Source of the DNA: Nematostella vectensis
Taxonomy: Eukaryota; Cnidaria; Anthozoa; Actiniaria; Edwardsiidae
Reading direction: 5' to 3'
DNA: 64,000 nt
Assembly (NCBI RefSeq): GCF_932526225.1
Contig: NC_064044.1
Span: 67,001 to 131,000 of the forward strand
Below the pieces are notes generated by a model. It was not told where the DNA came from. It searched no databases and saw nothing but the letters and a program-made list of their open reading frames with translations. The position numbers and the translations under genes were made by a program. Below are positions 20,493-34,527 of the stretch, piece by piece; position 1 is the first letter of the stretch; each line of letters opens with the position of its first letter.

Positions 20493-22496
20493 CCTAGGAA
20501 GTTAACAAAAAACACAAAGCAAAGAGTTTGAGGAAGTAAACAAGTATGTGAACTTTAATGTTCTATTTGAAGGGGTGCATTTTGTACAGGGAAGCATACA
20601 TAGAATGCTTAACTGGTGGAGAGGGAAGAGGTAAAAGTTTATTGAGCATAATTTCAACAATAGCAGGCGGAAGAGAGGGGCACTCTCTTCATACAATATT
20701 GCAGTTGTTACCTATTATTAAATAAGTTTGTAACATGTCTTTGTTTATTAAGCAAGGTCTATTTCTGAGACAAGCAAACTCAAGTAAGGCTGTTGAAATA
20801 ATAGGTGAGTGTTAAAAGAAAAACAATTATCTGATTAGAAAACTACTGTAGATTCCTTTGAACCAAAATATGAACAAACTTCATTTTGTTTGTTATTTAT
20901 GAGGAACGAGATGAACTCTACAAAGCCATAAAGAAATATGTATTGCTCATCTAAATTATACAAGTAAATAATAATATTAAAAAAGAAGTACTGTAAGTAA
21001 TTAGAGTGGTTTTCATTAACCCGTGAAACAAAGTGTGATAGTTAAACGGTAATAGTTAGTAAAACACAAAAAAGTACAATAGAATCAGATCACCACAAAG
21101 TGTAATACGCTAAAGCGTAGTTCACGGGTTAATGAAGGTTTTGACATTTCAACCTTACATCCACATGAAAGTAATGCCTAATATCGAGTGCCCTACAGTA
21201 AGTGTTTTGCAGTCAAGTTGTTTTCTGTTAGTAGGTAAAAAAATATTCTAAATAATAGTAATCATAGCTATGGTCACCACTCACACATATAGAACTTGTA
21301 ATGAAAAGAAAGAAAAAAATATATATATATGCAGTCAAACAACAGAATTGCATGATAACCTTGAATATATTGAATAAAAAGGACTGCAAAAAAACATCTT
21401 TTGTACTAGTTGCTTGAATTGACCCTTGGCTATTTTTAGCTGAATTCCCCTCCCCCTCTAAAAAAGAAAATAATAATAATAATAGAACAAAACTAAAAAT
21501 AAAACAAACATAACAGAGACCCCCACCATCAATTTTGATTTTTTTTACTATCCTTTAAAAGGGGAGTGTCATGGTTAAGAGATTTGCAATAGCTCTAGAA
21601 CCCTGACACAATGAACTTCAGTGAAATTCTAATACTGACTTATGAGCTTTTGGTACATGTGGGAGACTTTAAACAAAACAAACAAAATGACCACAAACTG
21701 TCAATTAACATAGTTTTCAATATAATATTGCATATTATTTAATAAGGTATTCACAGCTTTTAAAAAGTTCAACTGTTTGTTGACACTTAAAAGCCTACAA
21801 TAATCACTGACTCCAGACATGCGCAGTACTATGCTGCTGCCCCTTTAAAGTAAAATACACTTTACCTAGTCAGCGTAGACAAAATTGCGAATTTTGTCAA
21901 TATTCTAATATGAAGATGTCAATATTCTCCCCCCTTACGTCTTTATTTCTATTTATCTTATGATTTTCACATGATACCAAAACAGCGTCTATTTTCCTCT
22001 CTAATTTGATGTCATGTACACAATAAAAGAGATGGGCCCGTGCGCATGGCGAGTCCCCAAGGGACCCAAGACGCCCAAATAGACCTCTATTTTTTGTCAT
22101 CCACAATCTCGGCGAGCTGTGCGTGGCGTAACCGTATTACAGGCCTGGGATCCTGGTTATTGTCCTCCCCATTAATGCGCGGGTTGGGATAACCTTGCAA
22201 GAGTGTTGTACAGCATATTCGCTCGGAAATATCGGTGCTTGGGGCCTTCGGGTTCTTTACAGCCTTCCGTAAAAGCCTTGTGCTGCCACACCGATTGGGT
22301 AACCCGTATGTATGGTTTCCGTTTTGTTCTTCAGACCGGGTTCGATCCCAGGCCAATGGGCTTTTTTTTTAGTTCGTTTTTTTTTTCTGTGTGCTGGACC
22401 CCCTTAATCCTGATAGGTTTTGCGCAAAAATAATAAAAAAAGTGAGTTTGCAAAATAAGCTTGCTAGATTTATTGATTATATGTATTCAATTTGTT
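20493..22496 (+). repeat. Satellite unit 8
   Basis: Shares TATTTTCCTCTC and GATGAACTCT with units 9 and 14. The P4-like stem has CCACAC in place of CCATAC, breaking one pair. B box at 22339-22348. Confidence 0.95.
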
Positions 22497-24501
22497 CCTA
22501 GGAAGTTAACAAAAAACACAAAGCAAAGAGTTTGAGGAAGTAAACAAGTATGTGAACTTTAATGTTCTATTTGAAGGGGTGCATTTTGTACAGGGAAGCA
22601 TACATAGAATGCTTAACTGGTGGAGAGGGAAGAGGTAAAAGTTTATTGAGCATAATTTCAACAATAGCAGGCGGAAGAGAGGGGCACTCTCTTCATACAA
22701 TATTGCAGTTGTTACCTATTATTAAATAAGTTTGTAACATGTCTTTGTTTATTAAGCAAGGTCTATTTCTGAGACAAGCAAACTCAAGTAAGGCTGTTGA
22801 AATAACAGGTGAGTGTTAAAAGAAAAACAATTATCTGATTAGAAAACTACTGTAGATTCCTTTGAACCAAAATATGAACAAACTTCATTTTGTTTGTTAT
22901 TTATGAGGAACGAGATGAACTCTACAAAGCCATAAAGAAATATGTATTGCTCATCTAAATTATACAAGTAAATAATAATATTAAAAAAGAAGTACTGTAA
23001 GTAATTAGAGTGGTTTTCATTAACCCGTGAAACAAAGTGTGATAGTTAAACGGTAATAGTTAGTAAAACACAAAAAAGTACAATAGAATCAGATCACCAC
23101 AAAGTGTAATACGCTAAAGCGTAGTTCACGGGTTAATGAAGGTTTTGACATTTCAACCTTACATCCACATGAAAGTAATGCCTAATATCAAGTGCCCTAC
23201 AGTAAGTGTTTTGCAGTCAAGTTGTTTTCTGTTAGTAGGTAAAAAAATATTCTAAATAATAGTAATCATAGCTATGGTCACCACTCACACATATAGAACT
23301 TGTAATGAAAAGAAAGAAAAAAATATATATATATGCAGTCAAACAACAGAATTGCATGATAACCTTGAATATATTGAATAAAAAGGACTGCAAAAAAACA
23401 TCTTTTGTACTAGTTGCTTGAATTGACCCTTGGGTATTTTTAGCTGAATTCCCCTCCCCCTCTAAAAAAGAAAATAATAATAATAATAGAACAAAACTAA
23501 AAATAAAACAAACATAACAGAGACCCCCACCATCAATTTTGATTTTTTTTACTTTCCTTTTAAAAGGGGAGTGTCATGGTTAAGAGATTTGCAATAGCTC
23601 TAGAACCCTGACACAATGAACTTCAGTGAAATTCTAATACTGACTTATGAGCTTTTGGTACATGTGGGAGACTTTAAACAAAACAAACAAAATGACCACA
23701 AACTGTCAATTAACATAGTTTTCAATATAATATTGCATATTATTTAATAAGGTATTCACAGCTTTTAAAAAGTTCAACTGTTTGTTGACACTTAAAAGCC
23801 TACAATAATCACTGACTCCAGACATGCGCAGTACTATGCTGCTGCCCCTTTAAAGTAAAATACACTTTACCTAGTCAGCGTAGACAAAATTGCGAATTTT
23901 GTCAATATTCTAATATGAAGATGTCAATATTCTCCCCCCTTACGTCTTTATTTCTATTTATCTTATGATTTTCACATGATACCAAAACAGCGTCTATTTT
24001 CCTCTCTAATTTGATGTCATGTACACAATAAAAGAGATGGGCCCGTGCGCATGGCGAGTCCCCAAGGGACCCAAGACGCCCAAATAGACCTCTATTTTTT
24101 GTCATCCACAATCTCGGCGAGCTGTGCGTGGCGTAACCGTATTACAGGCCTGGGATCCTGGTTATTGTCCTCCCCATTAATGCGCGGGTTGGGATAACCT
24201 TGCAAGAGTGTTGTACAGCATATTCGCTCGGAAATATCGGTGCTTGGGGCCTTCGGGTTCTTTACAGCCTTCCGTAAAAGCCTTGTGATGCCACACCGAT
24301 TGGGTAACCCGTATGTATGGTTTCCGTTTTGTTCTTCAGACCGGGTTCGATCCCAGGCCAATGGGCTTTTTTTTTAGTTCGTTTTTTTTTTCTGTGTGCT
24401 GGACCCCCTTAATCCTGATAGGTTTTGCGCAAAAATAATAAAAAAAGTGAGTTTGCAAAATAAGCTTGCTAGATTTATTGATTATATGTATTCAATTTGT
24501 T
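22497..24501 (+). repeat. Satellite unit 9
   Basis: Near-copy of unit 8. Private change TGTGATG in the 3' strand of the CAGCATA helix (near 24285), which would break one pair. B box at 24344-24353. Confidence 0.95.
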
Positions 24502-26505
24502 CCTAGGAAGTTAACAAAAAACACAAAGCAAAGAGTTTGAGGAAGTAAACAAGTATGTGAACTTTAATGTTCTATTTGAAGGGGTGCATTTTGTACAGGG
24601 AAGCATACATAGAATGCTTAACTGGTGGAGAGGGAAGAGGTAAAAGTTTATTGAGCATAATTTCAACAATAGCAGGCGGAAGAGAGGGGCACTCTCTTCA
24701 TACAATATTGCAGTTGTTACCTATTATTAAATAAGTTTGTAACATGTCTTTGTTTATTAAGCAAGGTCTATTTCTGAGACAAGCAAACTCAAGTAAGGCT
24801 GTTGAAATAACAGGTGAGTGTTAAAAGAAAAACAATTATCTGATTAGAAAACTACTGTAGATTCCTTTGAACCAAAATATGAACAAACTTTATTTTCTTT
24901 GTTATTTATGAGGAACGAGATGAGCTCTACAAAGCCATAAAGAAATATGTATTGCTCATCTAAATTATACAATCAAATAATAATATTAAAACAGAACTAC
25001 TGTAAGTAATTAGAGTGGTTTTCATTAACCCGTGAAACAAAGTGTGATAGTTAAACGGTAATAGTTAGTAAAACACAAAAAAGTACAATAGAATTAGATC
25101 ACCACAAAGTGTAATACGCTAAAGCGTAGTTCACGGGTTAATGAAGGTTTTGACATTTCAACCTTACATCCACATGAAAGTAATGCCTAATATCGAGTGC
25201 CCTACAGTAAGTGTTTTGCAGTCAAGTTGTTTTCTGTTAGTAGGTAAAAAAATTTTCTAAATAATAGTAATCATAGCTATGGTCACCACTTACACATATA
25301 GAACTTGTAATGAAAAGAAAGAAAAAAAATATATATGTGCAATCAAACAACAGAATTGCATGATAACCTTGAATATATTGAATAAAGGACTGCAAAAAAA
25401 CATCTTTTGTACTAGTTGCTTGAATGGACCCTTGGCTATTTTTAGCTGAATTCCCCTCCCCCTCTAAAAATGAAAATAATAATAATAATAGAACAAAACT
25501 AAAAAGAAAACAAACATAACAGAGACCCCCACCAACAATTTTAATTTTTTTTTACTTTCCTTTAAAAGTGGAGTGTCATGGTTAAGAGATTTGCAATAGC
25601 TCTAGAGCCCTGACACAATGAACTTCAGTGAAATTCTAATACTGACTTATGAGCTTTTGGTACATGTGGGAGACTTTAAACAAAACAAACAAAATGACCA
25701 CAAACTGTCAATTAACATAGTTTTCAATATAATATTGCATATTATTTAATAAGGTATTCACAGCTTTTAAAAAGTTCAACTGTTTGTTGACACTTAAAAG
25801 CCTACAATAATCACTGACTCCAGACATGCGCAGTACTATGCTGCTGCCCCTTTAAAGTAAAATACACTTTATCTAGTCAGCGTAGACAAAATTGCGAATT
25901 TTGTCAATATTCTAATATGAAGATGTCAATATTCTCCCCCCTTACGTCTTTATTTCTATTTATTTTATGATTTTCACATGATACCAAAACAGCGTCTTTT
26001 TTCTTCGCTAATTTGATGTCATGTACACAATAAAAGAGATGCGCCCGTGCGCATGGCGAGTCCCCAAGGGACCCAAGACGGCCAAATAGACCTCTATTTT
26101 TTGTCATCCACAATCTCGGCTTGCTGTGCGTGGCGTAACCGTATTACAGGCCTGGGATCCTGGTTATTGTCCTCCCCATTAATGCGCGGGTTGGGATAAC
26201 CTTGCAAGAGTGTTGTACAGCATATTCGCTCGGAAATATCGGTGCTTGGGGCCTTCGGGTTCTTTACAGCCTGCCGTAAAAGCCTTGTGCTGCCATACCG
26301 ATTGGGTAATCCGTATGTATGGTTTCCGTTTTGTTCTTCAGACCGGGTTCGATCCCAGGCCAATGGGCTTTTTTTTTTAGTTCGTTTTTTTTTTCTTTGT
26401 GCTGGACCCCCTTAATCCTGATAGGTTTTGCGCAAAAATAATAAAAAAAAGTGAGTTTGCAAAATAAGCTTGCTAGATTTATTGATTATATGTATTCAAT
26501 TTGTT
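24502..26505 (+). repeat. Satellite unit 10
   Basis: Private changes in the island: CGGCTTGCTG for CGGCGAGCTG, and GCCTGCCG for GCCTTCCG. B box at 26346-26355. Confidence 0.95.
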
Positions 26506-28514
26506 CCTAGGAAGTTAACAAAAAACACAAAGCAAAGAGTTTGAGGAAGTAAACAAGTATGTGAACTTTAATGTTCTATTTGAAGGGGTGCATTTTGTAC
26601 AGGGAAGCATACATAGAATGCTTAACTGGTGGAGAGCGAAGAGGTAAAAGTTTATTGAGCATAATTTCAACAATAGCAGGGGGAAGAGAGGGGCACTCTC
26701 TTCATACAATATTGCAGTTGTTACCTATTATTAAATAAGTTTGTAACATGTCTTTGTTTATTAAGCAAGGTCTATTTCTGAGACAAGCAAACTCAAGTAA
26801 GGCTGTTGAAATAACAGGTGAGTGTTAAAAGAAAAACAATTATCTGATTAGAAAACTACTGTAGATTCCTTTGCACCAAAATAAGAACAAACTTCATTTT
26901 CTTTGTTATTTATGAGGAACGAGATGAGCTCTACAAAGCCATAAAGAAATATGTATTGCTCATCTAAATTATACAAGTAAATAATAATATTAAAACAGAA
27001 CTACTGTAAGTAATTAGAGTGGTTTTCATTAACCCGTGAAACAAAGTGTGATAGTTAAACGGTAATAGTTAGTAAAACACAAAAAAGTACAATAGAATCA
27101 GATCACCACAAAGTGTAATACGCTAAAGCGTAGTTCACGGGTTAATGAAGGTTTTGACATTTCAACCTTACATCCACATGAAAGTAATGCCTAATATCGA
27201 GTGCCCTACAGTAAGTGTTTTGCAGTCAAGTTGTTTTCTGTTAGTAGGTAAAAAAATATTCTAAATAATAGTAATCATAGCTATGGTCACCACTTACACA
27301 TATAGAACTTGTAATGAAAAGAAAGAAAAAAAATATATATATATGCAGTCAAACAACAGAATTGCATGATAACCTTGAATATATTGAATAAAGGACTGCA
27401 AAAAAAACATCTTTTGTACTAGTTGCTTGAATTGACCCTTGGCTATTTTTAGCTGAATTCCCCTCCCCCTCTAAAAAGAAAATAATAATAATAATAGAAC
27501 AAAACTAAAAAGAAAACAAACATAACAGAGACCCCCACCAACAATTTTGATTTTTTTTTACTTTCCTTTAAAAGGAGAGTGTCATGGTTAAGAGATTTGC
27601 AATAGCTCTAGAGCCCTGACACAATGAACTTCAGTGAAATTCTAATACTGACTTATGAGCTTTTCGTACATGTGGGAGACTTTAAACAAAACAAAAAAAA
27701 TGACCACAAACTGTCAATTAACATAGTTTTCAATATAATATTGCATATTATTTAATAAGGTATTCACAGCTTTTAAAAAGTTCAACTGTTTGTTGACACT
27801 TAAAAGCCTACAATAATCACTGACTCCAGACATGCGCAGTACTATGCTGCTGCCCCTTTAAAGTAAAATACACTTTACCTAGTCAGCGTAGACAAAATTG
27901 CGAATTTTGTCAATATTCTAATATGAAGATGTCAATATTCTCCTCCCTTACGTCTTTATTTCTATTTATCTTATGATTTTCACATGATACCAAAACAGCG
28001 TCTTTTTTCTTCGCTAATTTGATATCATGTAAACAATAAAAGAGATGGGCCCGTGCGCATGGCGAGTCCCCAAGGGACCCAAGACGCCCAAATAGACCTC
28101 TATTTTTTGTCATCCACAATCTCGGCGAGCTGTGCGTGGCGTAACCGTATTACAGGCCTGGGATCCTGGTTATTGTCCTCCCCATTAATGCGCGGGTTGG
28201 GATAACCTTGCAAGAGTGTTGTACAGCATATTCGCTCGGAAATATCGGTGCTTGGGGCCTTCGGGTTCTTTACAGCCTTCCGTAAAAGCCTTGTGCTGCC
28301 ATACCGATTGGGTAACCCTTATGTATGGTTTCCGTTTTGTTCTTCAGACCGGGTTCGATCCCAGGCCAATGGGCTTTTTTTTTTTTAGTTCGTTTTTTTT
28401 TTCTGTGTGCTGGACCCCCTTAATCCTGATAGGTTTTGCGCAAAAATAATAAAAAAAAAGTGAGTTTGCAAAATAAGCTTGCTAGATTTATTGATTATAT
28501 GTATTCAATTTGTT
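26506..28514 (+). repeat. Satellite unit 11
   Basis: Carries the AACCCTTATG variant shared with units 12, 18, 19, 21 and 23. B box at 28352-28361 and an unusually long T tract of about 12. Confidence 0.95.
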
Positions 28515-30518
28515 CCTAGGAAGTTAACAAAAAACACAAAGCAAGGAGTTTGAGGAAGTAAACAAGTATGTGAACTTTAATGTTCTATTTGAAGGGGTGC
28601 ATTTTGTACAGGGAAGCATACATAGAATGCTTAACTGGTGGAGAGGGAAGAGGTAAAAGTTTATTGAGCATAATTTCAACAATAGCAGGCGGAAGAGAGG
28701 GGCACTCTCTTCATACAATATTGCAGTTGTTACCTATTATTAAATAAGTTTGTAACATGTCTTTGTTTATTAAGCAAGGTCTATTTCTGAGACAAGCAAA
28801 CTCAAGTAAGGCTGTTGAAATAACAGGTGAGTGTTAAAAGAAAAACAATTATCTGATTAGAAAACTACTGTAGATTCCTTTGAACCAAAATATGAACAAA
28901 CTTTATTTTCTTTGTTATTTATGAGGAACGAGATGAGCTCTACAAAGCCATAAAGAAATATGTATTGCTTATTTAAATTATACAATCAAATAATAATATT
29001 AAAACAGAACTACTGTAAGTAATTAGCGTGGTTTTCATTAACCCGTAAAACAAAGTGTGATAGTTAAACGGTAATAGTTAGTAAAACACGAAAAAGTACA
29101 ATAGAATCAGATCACCACAAAGTGTAATACGCTAAAGCGTAGTTCACGGGTTAATGAAGGTTTTGACATTTCAACCTTACATCCACATGAAAGTAATGAC
29201 TAATATCGAGTGCCCTACAGTAAGTGTTTTGCAGTCAAGTTGTTTTCTGTTAGTAGGTAAAAAAATATTCTAAATAATAGTAATCATAGCTATGGTCACC
29301 ACTCACACATATAGAACTTGTAATGAAAAGAAAGAAAAAAATATATATATATGCAGTCAAACAACAGAATTGCATGATAACCTTGAATATATTGAATAAA
29401 GGACTGCAAAAAAACATCTTTTGTACTAGTTGCTTGAATTGACCCTTGGCTATTTTTAGCTGAATTCCCCTCCCCCTCTTAAAAAGAAAATAATAATAAT
29501 AATAGAACAAAACTAAAAAGAAAACAAACATAACAGAGACCCCCACCAACAATTTTGATTTTTTTTACTTTCCTTTAAAAGGGGAGTGTCATGGTTAAGA
29601 GATTTGCAATAGCTCTAGAGCCCTGACACAATGAACTTCAGTGAAATTCTAATACTGACTTATGAGCTTTTGGTACATGTGGGAGACTTTAAACAAAACA
29701 AACAAAATGACCACAAACTGTCAATTAACATAGTTTTCAATATAATATTGCATATTATTTAATAAGGTATTCACAGCTTTTAAAAAGTTCAACTGTTTGT
29801 TGACACTTAAAAGCCTACAATAATCACTGACTCCAGACATGCGCAGTACTATGCTGCTGCCCTTTAAAGTAAAATACACTTTACTTAGTCAGCGTAGACA
29901 AAATTGCCGATTTTGTCAATATTCTAATATGAAGATGTCAATATTCTCCCCCCTTACGTCTTTATTTCTATTTATTTTATGATTTTCACATGATACCAAA
30001 ACAGCGTCTTTTTTCTTCGCTAATTTGATGTCATGTACACAATAAAAGAGATGGGCCCGTGCGCATGGCGAGTCACCAAGGGACCCAAGACGCCCAAATA
30101 GACCTCTATTATTTGTCATCCACAATCTCGGCGAGCTGTGCGTGGCGTAACCGTATTACAGGCCTGGGATCCTGGTTATTGTCCTCCCCATTAATGGGCG
30201 GGTTGGGATAACCTTGCAAGAGTGTTGTACAGCATATTCGCTCGGAAATATCGGTGCTTGGGGCCTTCGGGTTCTTTACAGCCTTCCGTAAAAGCCTTGT
30301 GCTGCCATACCGATTGGGTAACCCTTATGTATGGTTTCCGTTTTGTTCTTCAGACCGGGTTCGATCCCAGGCCAATGGGCTTTTTTTTTTAGTTCGTTTT
30401 TTTTTTCTGTGTGCTGGACCCCCTTAATCCTGATAGGTTTTGCGCAAAAATAATAAAAAAAAAGTGAGTTTGCAAAATAAGCTTGCTAGATTTATTGATT
30501 ATATGTATTCAATTTGTT
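28515..30518 (+). repeat. Satellite unit 12
   Basis: First unit with the linked pair GAGTCACCAAG and CTATTATTTG, which breaks the T6 run. The same pair returns in units 18-23. B box at 30358-30367. Confidence 0.95.
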
Positions 30519-32523
30519 CCTAGGAAGTTAACAAAAAACACAAAGCAAGGAGTTTGAGGAAGTAAACAAGTATGTGAACTTTAATGTTCTATTTGAAGGG
30601 GTGCATTTTGTACAGGGAAGCATACATAGAATGCTTAACTGGTGGAGAGGGAAGAGGTAAAAGTTTATTGAGCATAATTTCAACAATAGCAGGCGGAAGA
30701 GAGGGGCACTCTCTTCATACAATATTGCAGTTGTTACCTATTATTAAATAAGTTTGTAACATGTCTTTGTTTATTAAGCAAGGTCTATTTCTGAGACAAG
30801 CAAACTCAAGTAAGGCTGTTGAAATAACAGGTGAGTGTTAAAAGAAAAACAATTATCTGATTAGAAAACTACTGTAGATTCCTTTGAACCAAAATATGAA
30901 CAAACTTTATTTTCTTTGTTATTTATGAGGAACGAGATGAGCTCTACAAAGCCATAAAGAAATATGTATTGCTCATTTAAATTATACAATCAAATAATAA
31001 TATTAAAACAGAACTACTGTAAGTAATTAGCGTGGTTTTCATTAACCCGTAAAACAAAGTGTGATAGTTAAACGGTAATAGTTAGTAAAACACGAAAAAG
31101 TACAATAGAATCAGATCACCACAAAGTGTAATACGCTAAAGCGTAGTTCACGGGTTAATGAAGGTTTTGACATTTCAACCTTACATCCACATGAAAGTAA
31201 TGCCTAATATCGAGTGCCCTACAGTAAGTGTTTTGCAGTCAAGTTGTTTTCTGTTAGTAGGTAAAAAAATATTCTAAATAATAGTAATCATAGCTATGGT
31301 CACCACTCACACATATAGAACTTGTAATGAAAAGAAAGAAAAAAATATATATATATATGCAGTCAAACAACAGAATTGCATGATAACCTTGAATATATTG
31401 AATAAAGGACTGCAAAAAAACATCTTTTGTACTAGTTGCTTGAATTGACCCTTGGCTATTTTTAGCTGAATTCCCCTCCCCCTCTAAAAAAGAAAATAAT
31501 AATAATAATAGAACAAAACTAAAAAGAAAACAAACATAACAGAGACCCCCACCAACAATTTTGATTTTTTTTACTTTCCTTTAAAAGGGGAGTGTCATGG
31601 TTAAGAGATTTGCAATAGCTCTAGAGCCCTGACACAATGAACTTCAGTGAAATTCTAATATTGACTTATGAGCTTTTGGTACATGTGGGAGACTTTAAAC
31701 AAAACAAACAAAATGACCACAAACTGTCAATTAACATAGTTTTCAATATAATATTGCATATTATTTAATAAGGTATTCACAGCTTTTAAAAAGTTCAACT
31801 GTTTGTTGACACTTAAAAGCCTACAATAATCACTGACTCCAGACATGCGCAGTACTATGCTGCTGCCCCTTTAAAGTAAAATACACTTTACCTACTCAGC
31901 GTAGACAAAATTGCGAATTTTGTCAATATTCTAATATGAAGATGTCAATATTCTCCCCCCTTACGTCTTTATTTCTATTTATCTTATGATTTTCACATGA
32001 TACCAAAACAGCGTCTATTTTCTTCTCTAATTTGATGTCATGTACACAATAAAAGAGATGGGCCCGTGCGCATGGCGAGTCCCCAAGGGACCCAAGACGC
32101 CCAAATAGACCTCTATTTTTTGTCATCCACAATCTCGGCGAGCTGTGCGTGGCGTAACCGTATTACAGGCCTGGGATCCTGGTTATTGTCCTCCCCATTA
32201 ATGCCTGGGTTGGGATAACCTTGCAAGAGTGTTGTACAGCATATTCGCTCGGAAATATCGGTGCTTGGGGCCTTCGGGTTCTTTACAGCCTTCCGTAAAA
32301 GCCTTGTGCTGCCACACCGATTGGGTAACCCGTATGTATGGTTTCCGTTTTGTTCTTCAGACCGGGTTCGATCCCAGGCCAATGGGCTTTTTTTTTTAGT
32401 TCGTTTTTTTTTTCTGTGTGCTGGACCCCCTTAATCCTGATAGGTTTTGCGCAAAAATAATAAAAAAAGTGAGTTTGCAAAATAAGCTTGCTAGATTTAT
32501 TGATTATATGTATTCAATTTGTT
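30519..32523 (+). repeat. Satellite unit 13
   Basis: Shares with unit 7 the otherwise unique CTACTCAGCG and ATGCCTGGG, at an offset of 12,031 bp. B box at 32365-32374. Confidence 0.95.
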
Positions 32524-34527
32524 CCTAGGAAGTTAACAAAAAACACAAAGCAAAGAGTTTGAGGAAGTAAACAAGTATGTGAACTTTAATGTTCTATTTG
32601 AAGGAGTGCATTTTGTACAGGGAAGCATACATAGAATGCTTAACTGGTGGAGAGGGAAGAGGTAAAAGTTTATTGAGCATAATTTCAACAATAGCAGGCG
32701 GAAGAGAGGGGCACTCTCTTCATACAATATTGCAGTTGTTACCTATTATTAAATAAGTTTGTAACATGTCTTTGTTTATTAAGCAAGGTCTATTTCTGAG
32801 ACAAGCAAACTCAAGTAAGGCTGTTGAAATAACAGGTGAGTGTTAAAAGAAAAACAATTATCTGATTAGAAAACTACTGTAGATTCCTTTGAACCAAAAT
32901 ATGAACAAACTTCATTTTGTTTGTTATTTATGAGGAACGAGATGAACTCTACAAAGCCATAAAGAAATATGTATTGCTCATCTAAATTATACAAGTAAAT
33001 AATAATATTAAAAAAGAACTACTGTAAGTAATTAGAGTGGTTTTCATTAACCCGTGAAACAAAGTGTGATAGTTAAACGGTAATAGTTAGTAAAACACAA
33101 AAAAGTACAATAGAATCAGATCACCACAAAGTGTAATACGCTAAAGCGTAGTTCACGGGTTAATGAAGGTTTTGACATTTCAACCTTACATCCACATGAA
33201 AGTAATGCCTAATATCGAGTGCCCTACAGTAAGTGTTTTGCAGTCAAGTTGTTTTCTGTTAGTAGGTAAAAAAATATTCTAAATAATAGTAATCATAGCT
33301 ATGGTCACCACTCACACATATAGAACTTGTAATGAAAAGAAAGAAAAAAATATATATATATGCAGTCAAACAACAGAATTGCATTATAACCTTGAATATA
33401 TTGAATAAAAAGGACTGCAAAAAAACATCTTTTGTACTAGTTGCTTGAATTGACCCTTGGCTATTTTTAGCTGAATTCCCCTCCCCCTCTAAAAAAGAAA
33501 ATAATAATAATAATAGAACAAAACTAAAAATAAAACAAACATAACAGAGACCCCCACCAACAATTTTGATTTTTTTTACTTTCCTTTAAAAGGGGAGTGT
33601 CATGGTTAAGAGATTTGCAATAGCTCTAAAACCCTGACACAATGAACTTCAGTGAAATTCTAATACTGACTTATGAGCTTTTGGTACATGTGGGAGACTT
33701 TAAACAAAACAAACAAAATGACCACAAACTGTCAATTAACATAGTTTTCAATATAATATTGCATATTATTTAATAAGGTATTCACAGCTTTTAAAAAGTT
33801 CAACTGTTTGTTGACACTTAAAAGCCTACAATAATCACTGACTCCAGACATGCGCAGTACTATGCTGCTGCCCCTTTAAAGTAAAATACACTTTACCTAG
33901 TCAGCGTAGACAAAATTGCGAATTTTGTCAATATTCTAATATGAAGATGTCAATATTCTCCCCCCTTACGTCTTTATTTCTATTTATCTTATGATTTTCA
34001 CATGATACCAAAACAGCGTCTATTTTCCTCTCTAATTTGATGTCATGTACACAATAAAAGAGATGGGCCCGTGCGCATGGCGAGTCCCCAAGGGACCCAA
34101 GACGCCCAAATAGACCTCTATTTTTTGTCATCCACAATCTCGGCGAGCTGTGCGTGGCGTAACCGTATTACAGGCCTGGGATCCTGGTTATTGTCCTCCC
34201 CATTAATGCGCGGGTTGGGATAACCTTGCAAGAGTGTTGTACAGCATATTCGCTCGGAAATATCGGTGCTTGGGGCCTTCGGGTTCTTTACAGCCTTCCG
34301 TAAAAGCCTTGTGCTGCCACACCGATTGGGTAACCCGTATGTATGGTTTCCGTTTTGTTCTTCAGACCGGGTTCGATCCCAGGCCAATGGGCTTTTTTTT
34401 TAGTTCGTTTTTTTTTTCTGTGTGCTGGACCCCCTTAATCCTGATAGGTTTTGCGCAAAAATAATAAAAAAAGTGAGTTTGCAAAATAAGCTTGCTAGAT
34501 TTATTGATTATATGTATTCAATTTGTT
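32524..34527 (+). repeat. Satellite unit 14
   Basis: Matches unit 8 at the same 12,031-bp offset, including TATTTTCCTCTC and AATAAAAAGGACTGC. B box at 34370-34379. Confidence 0.95.
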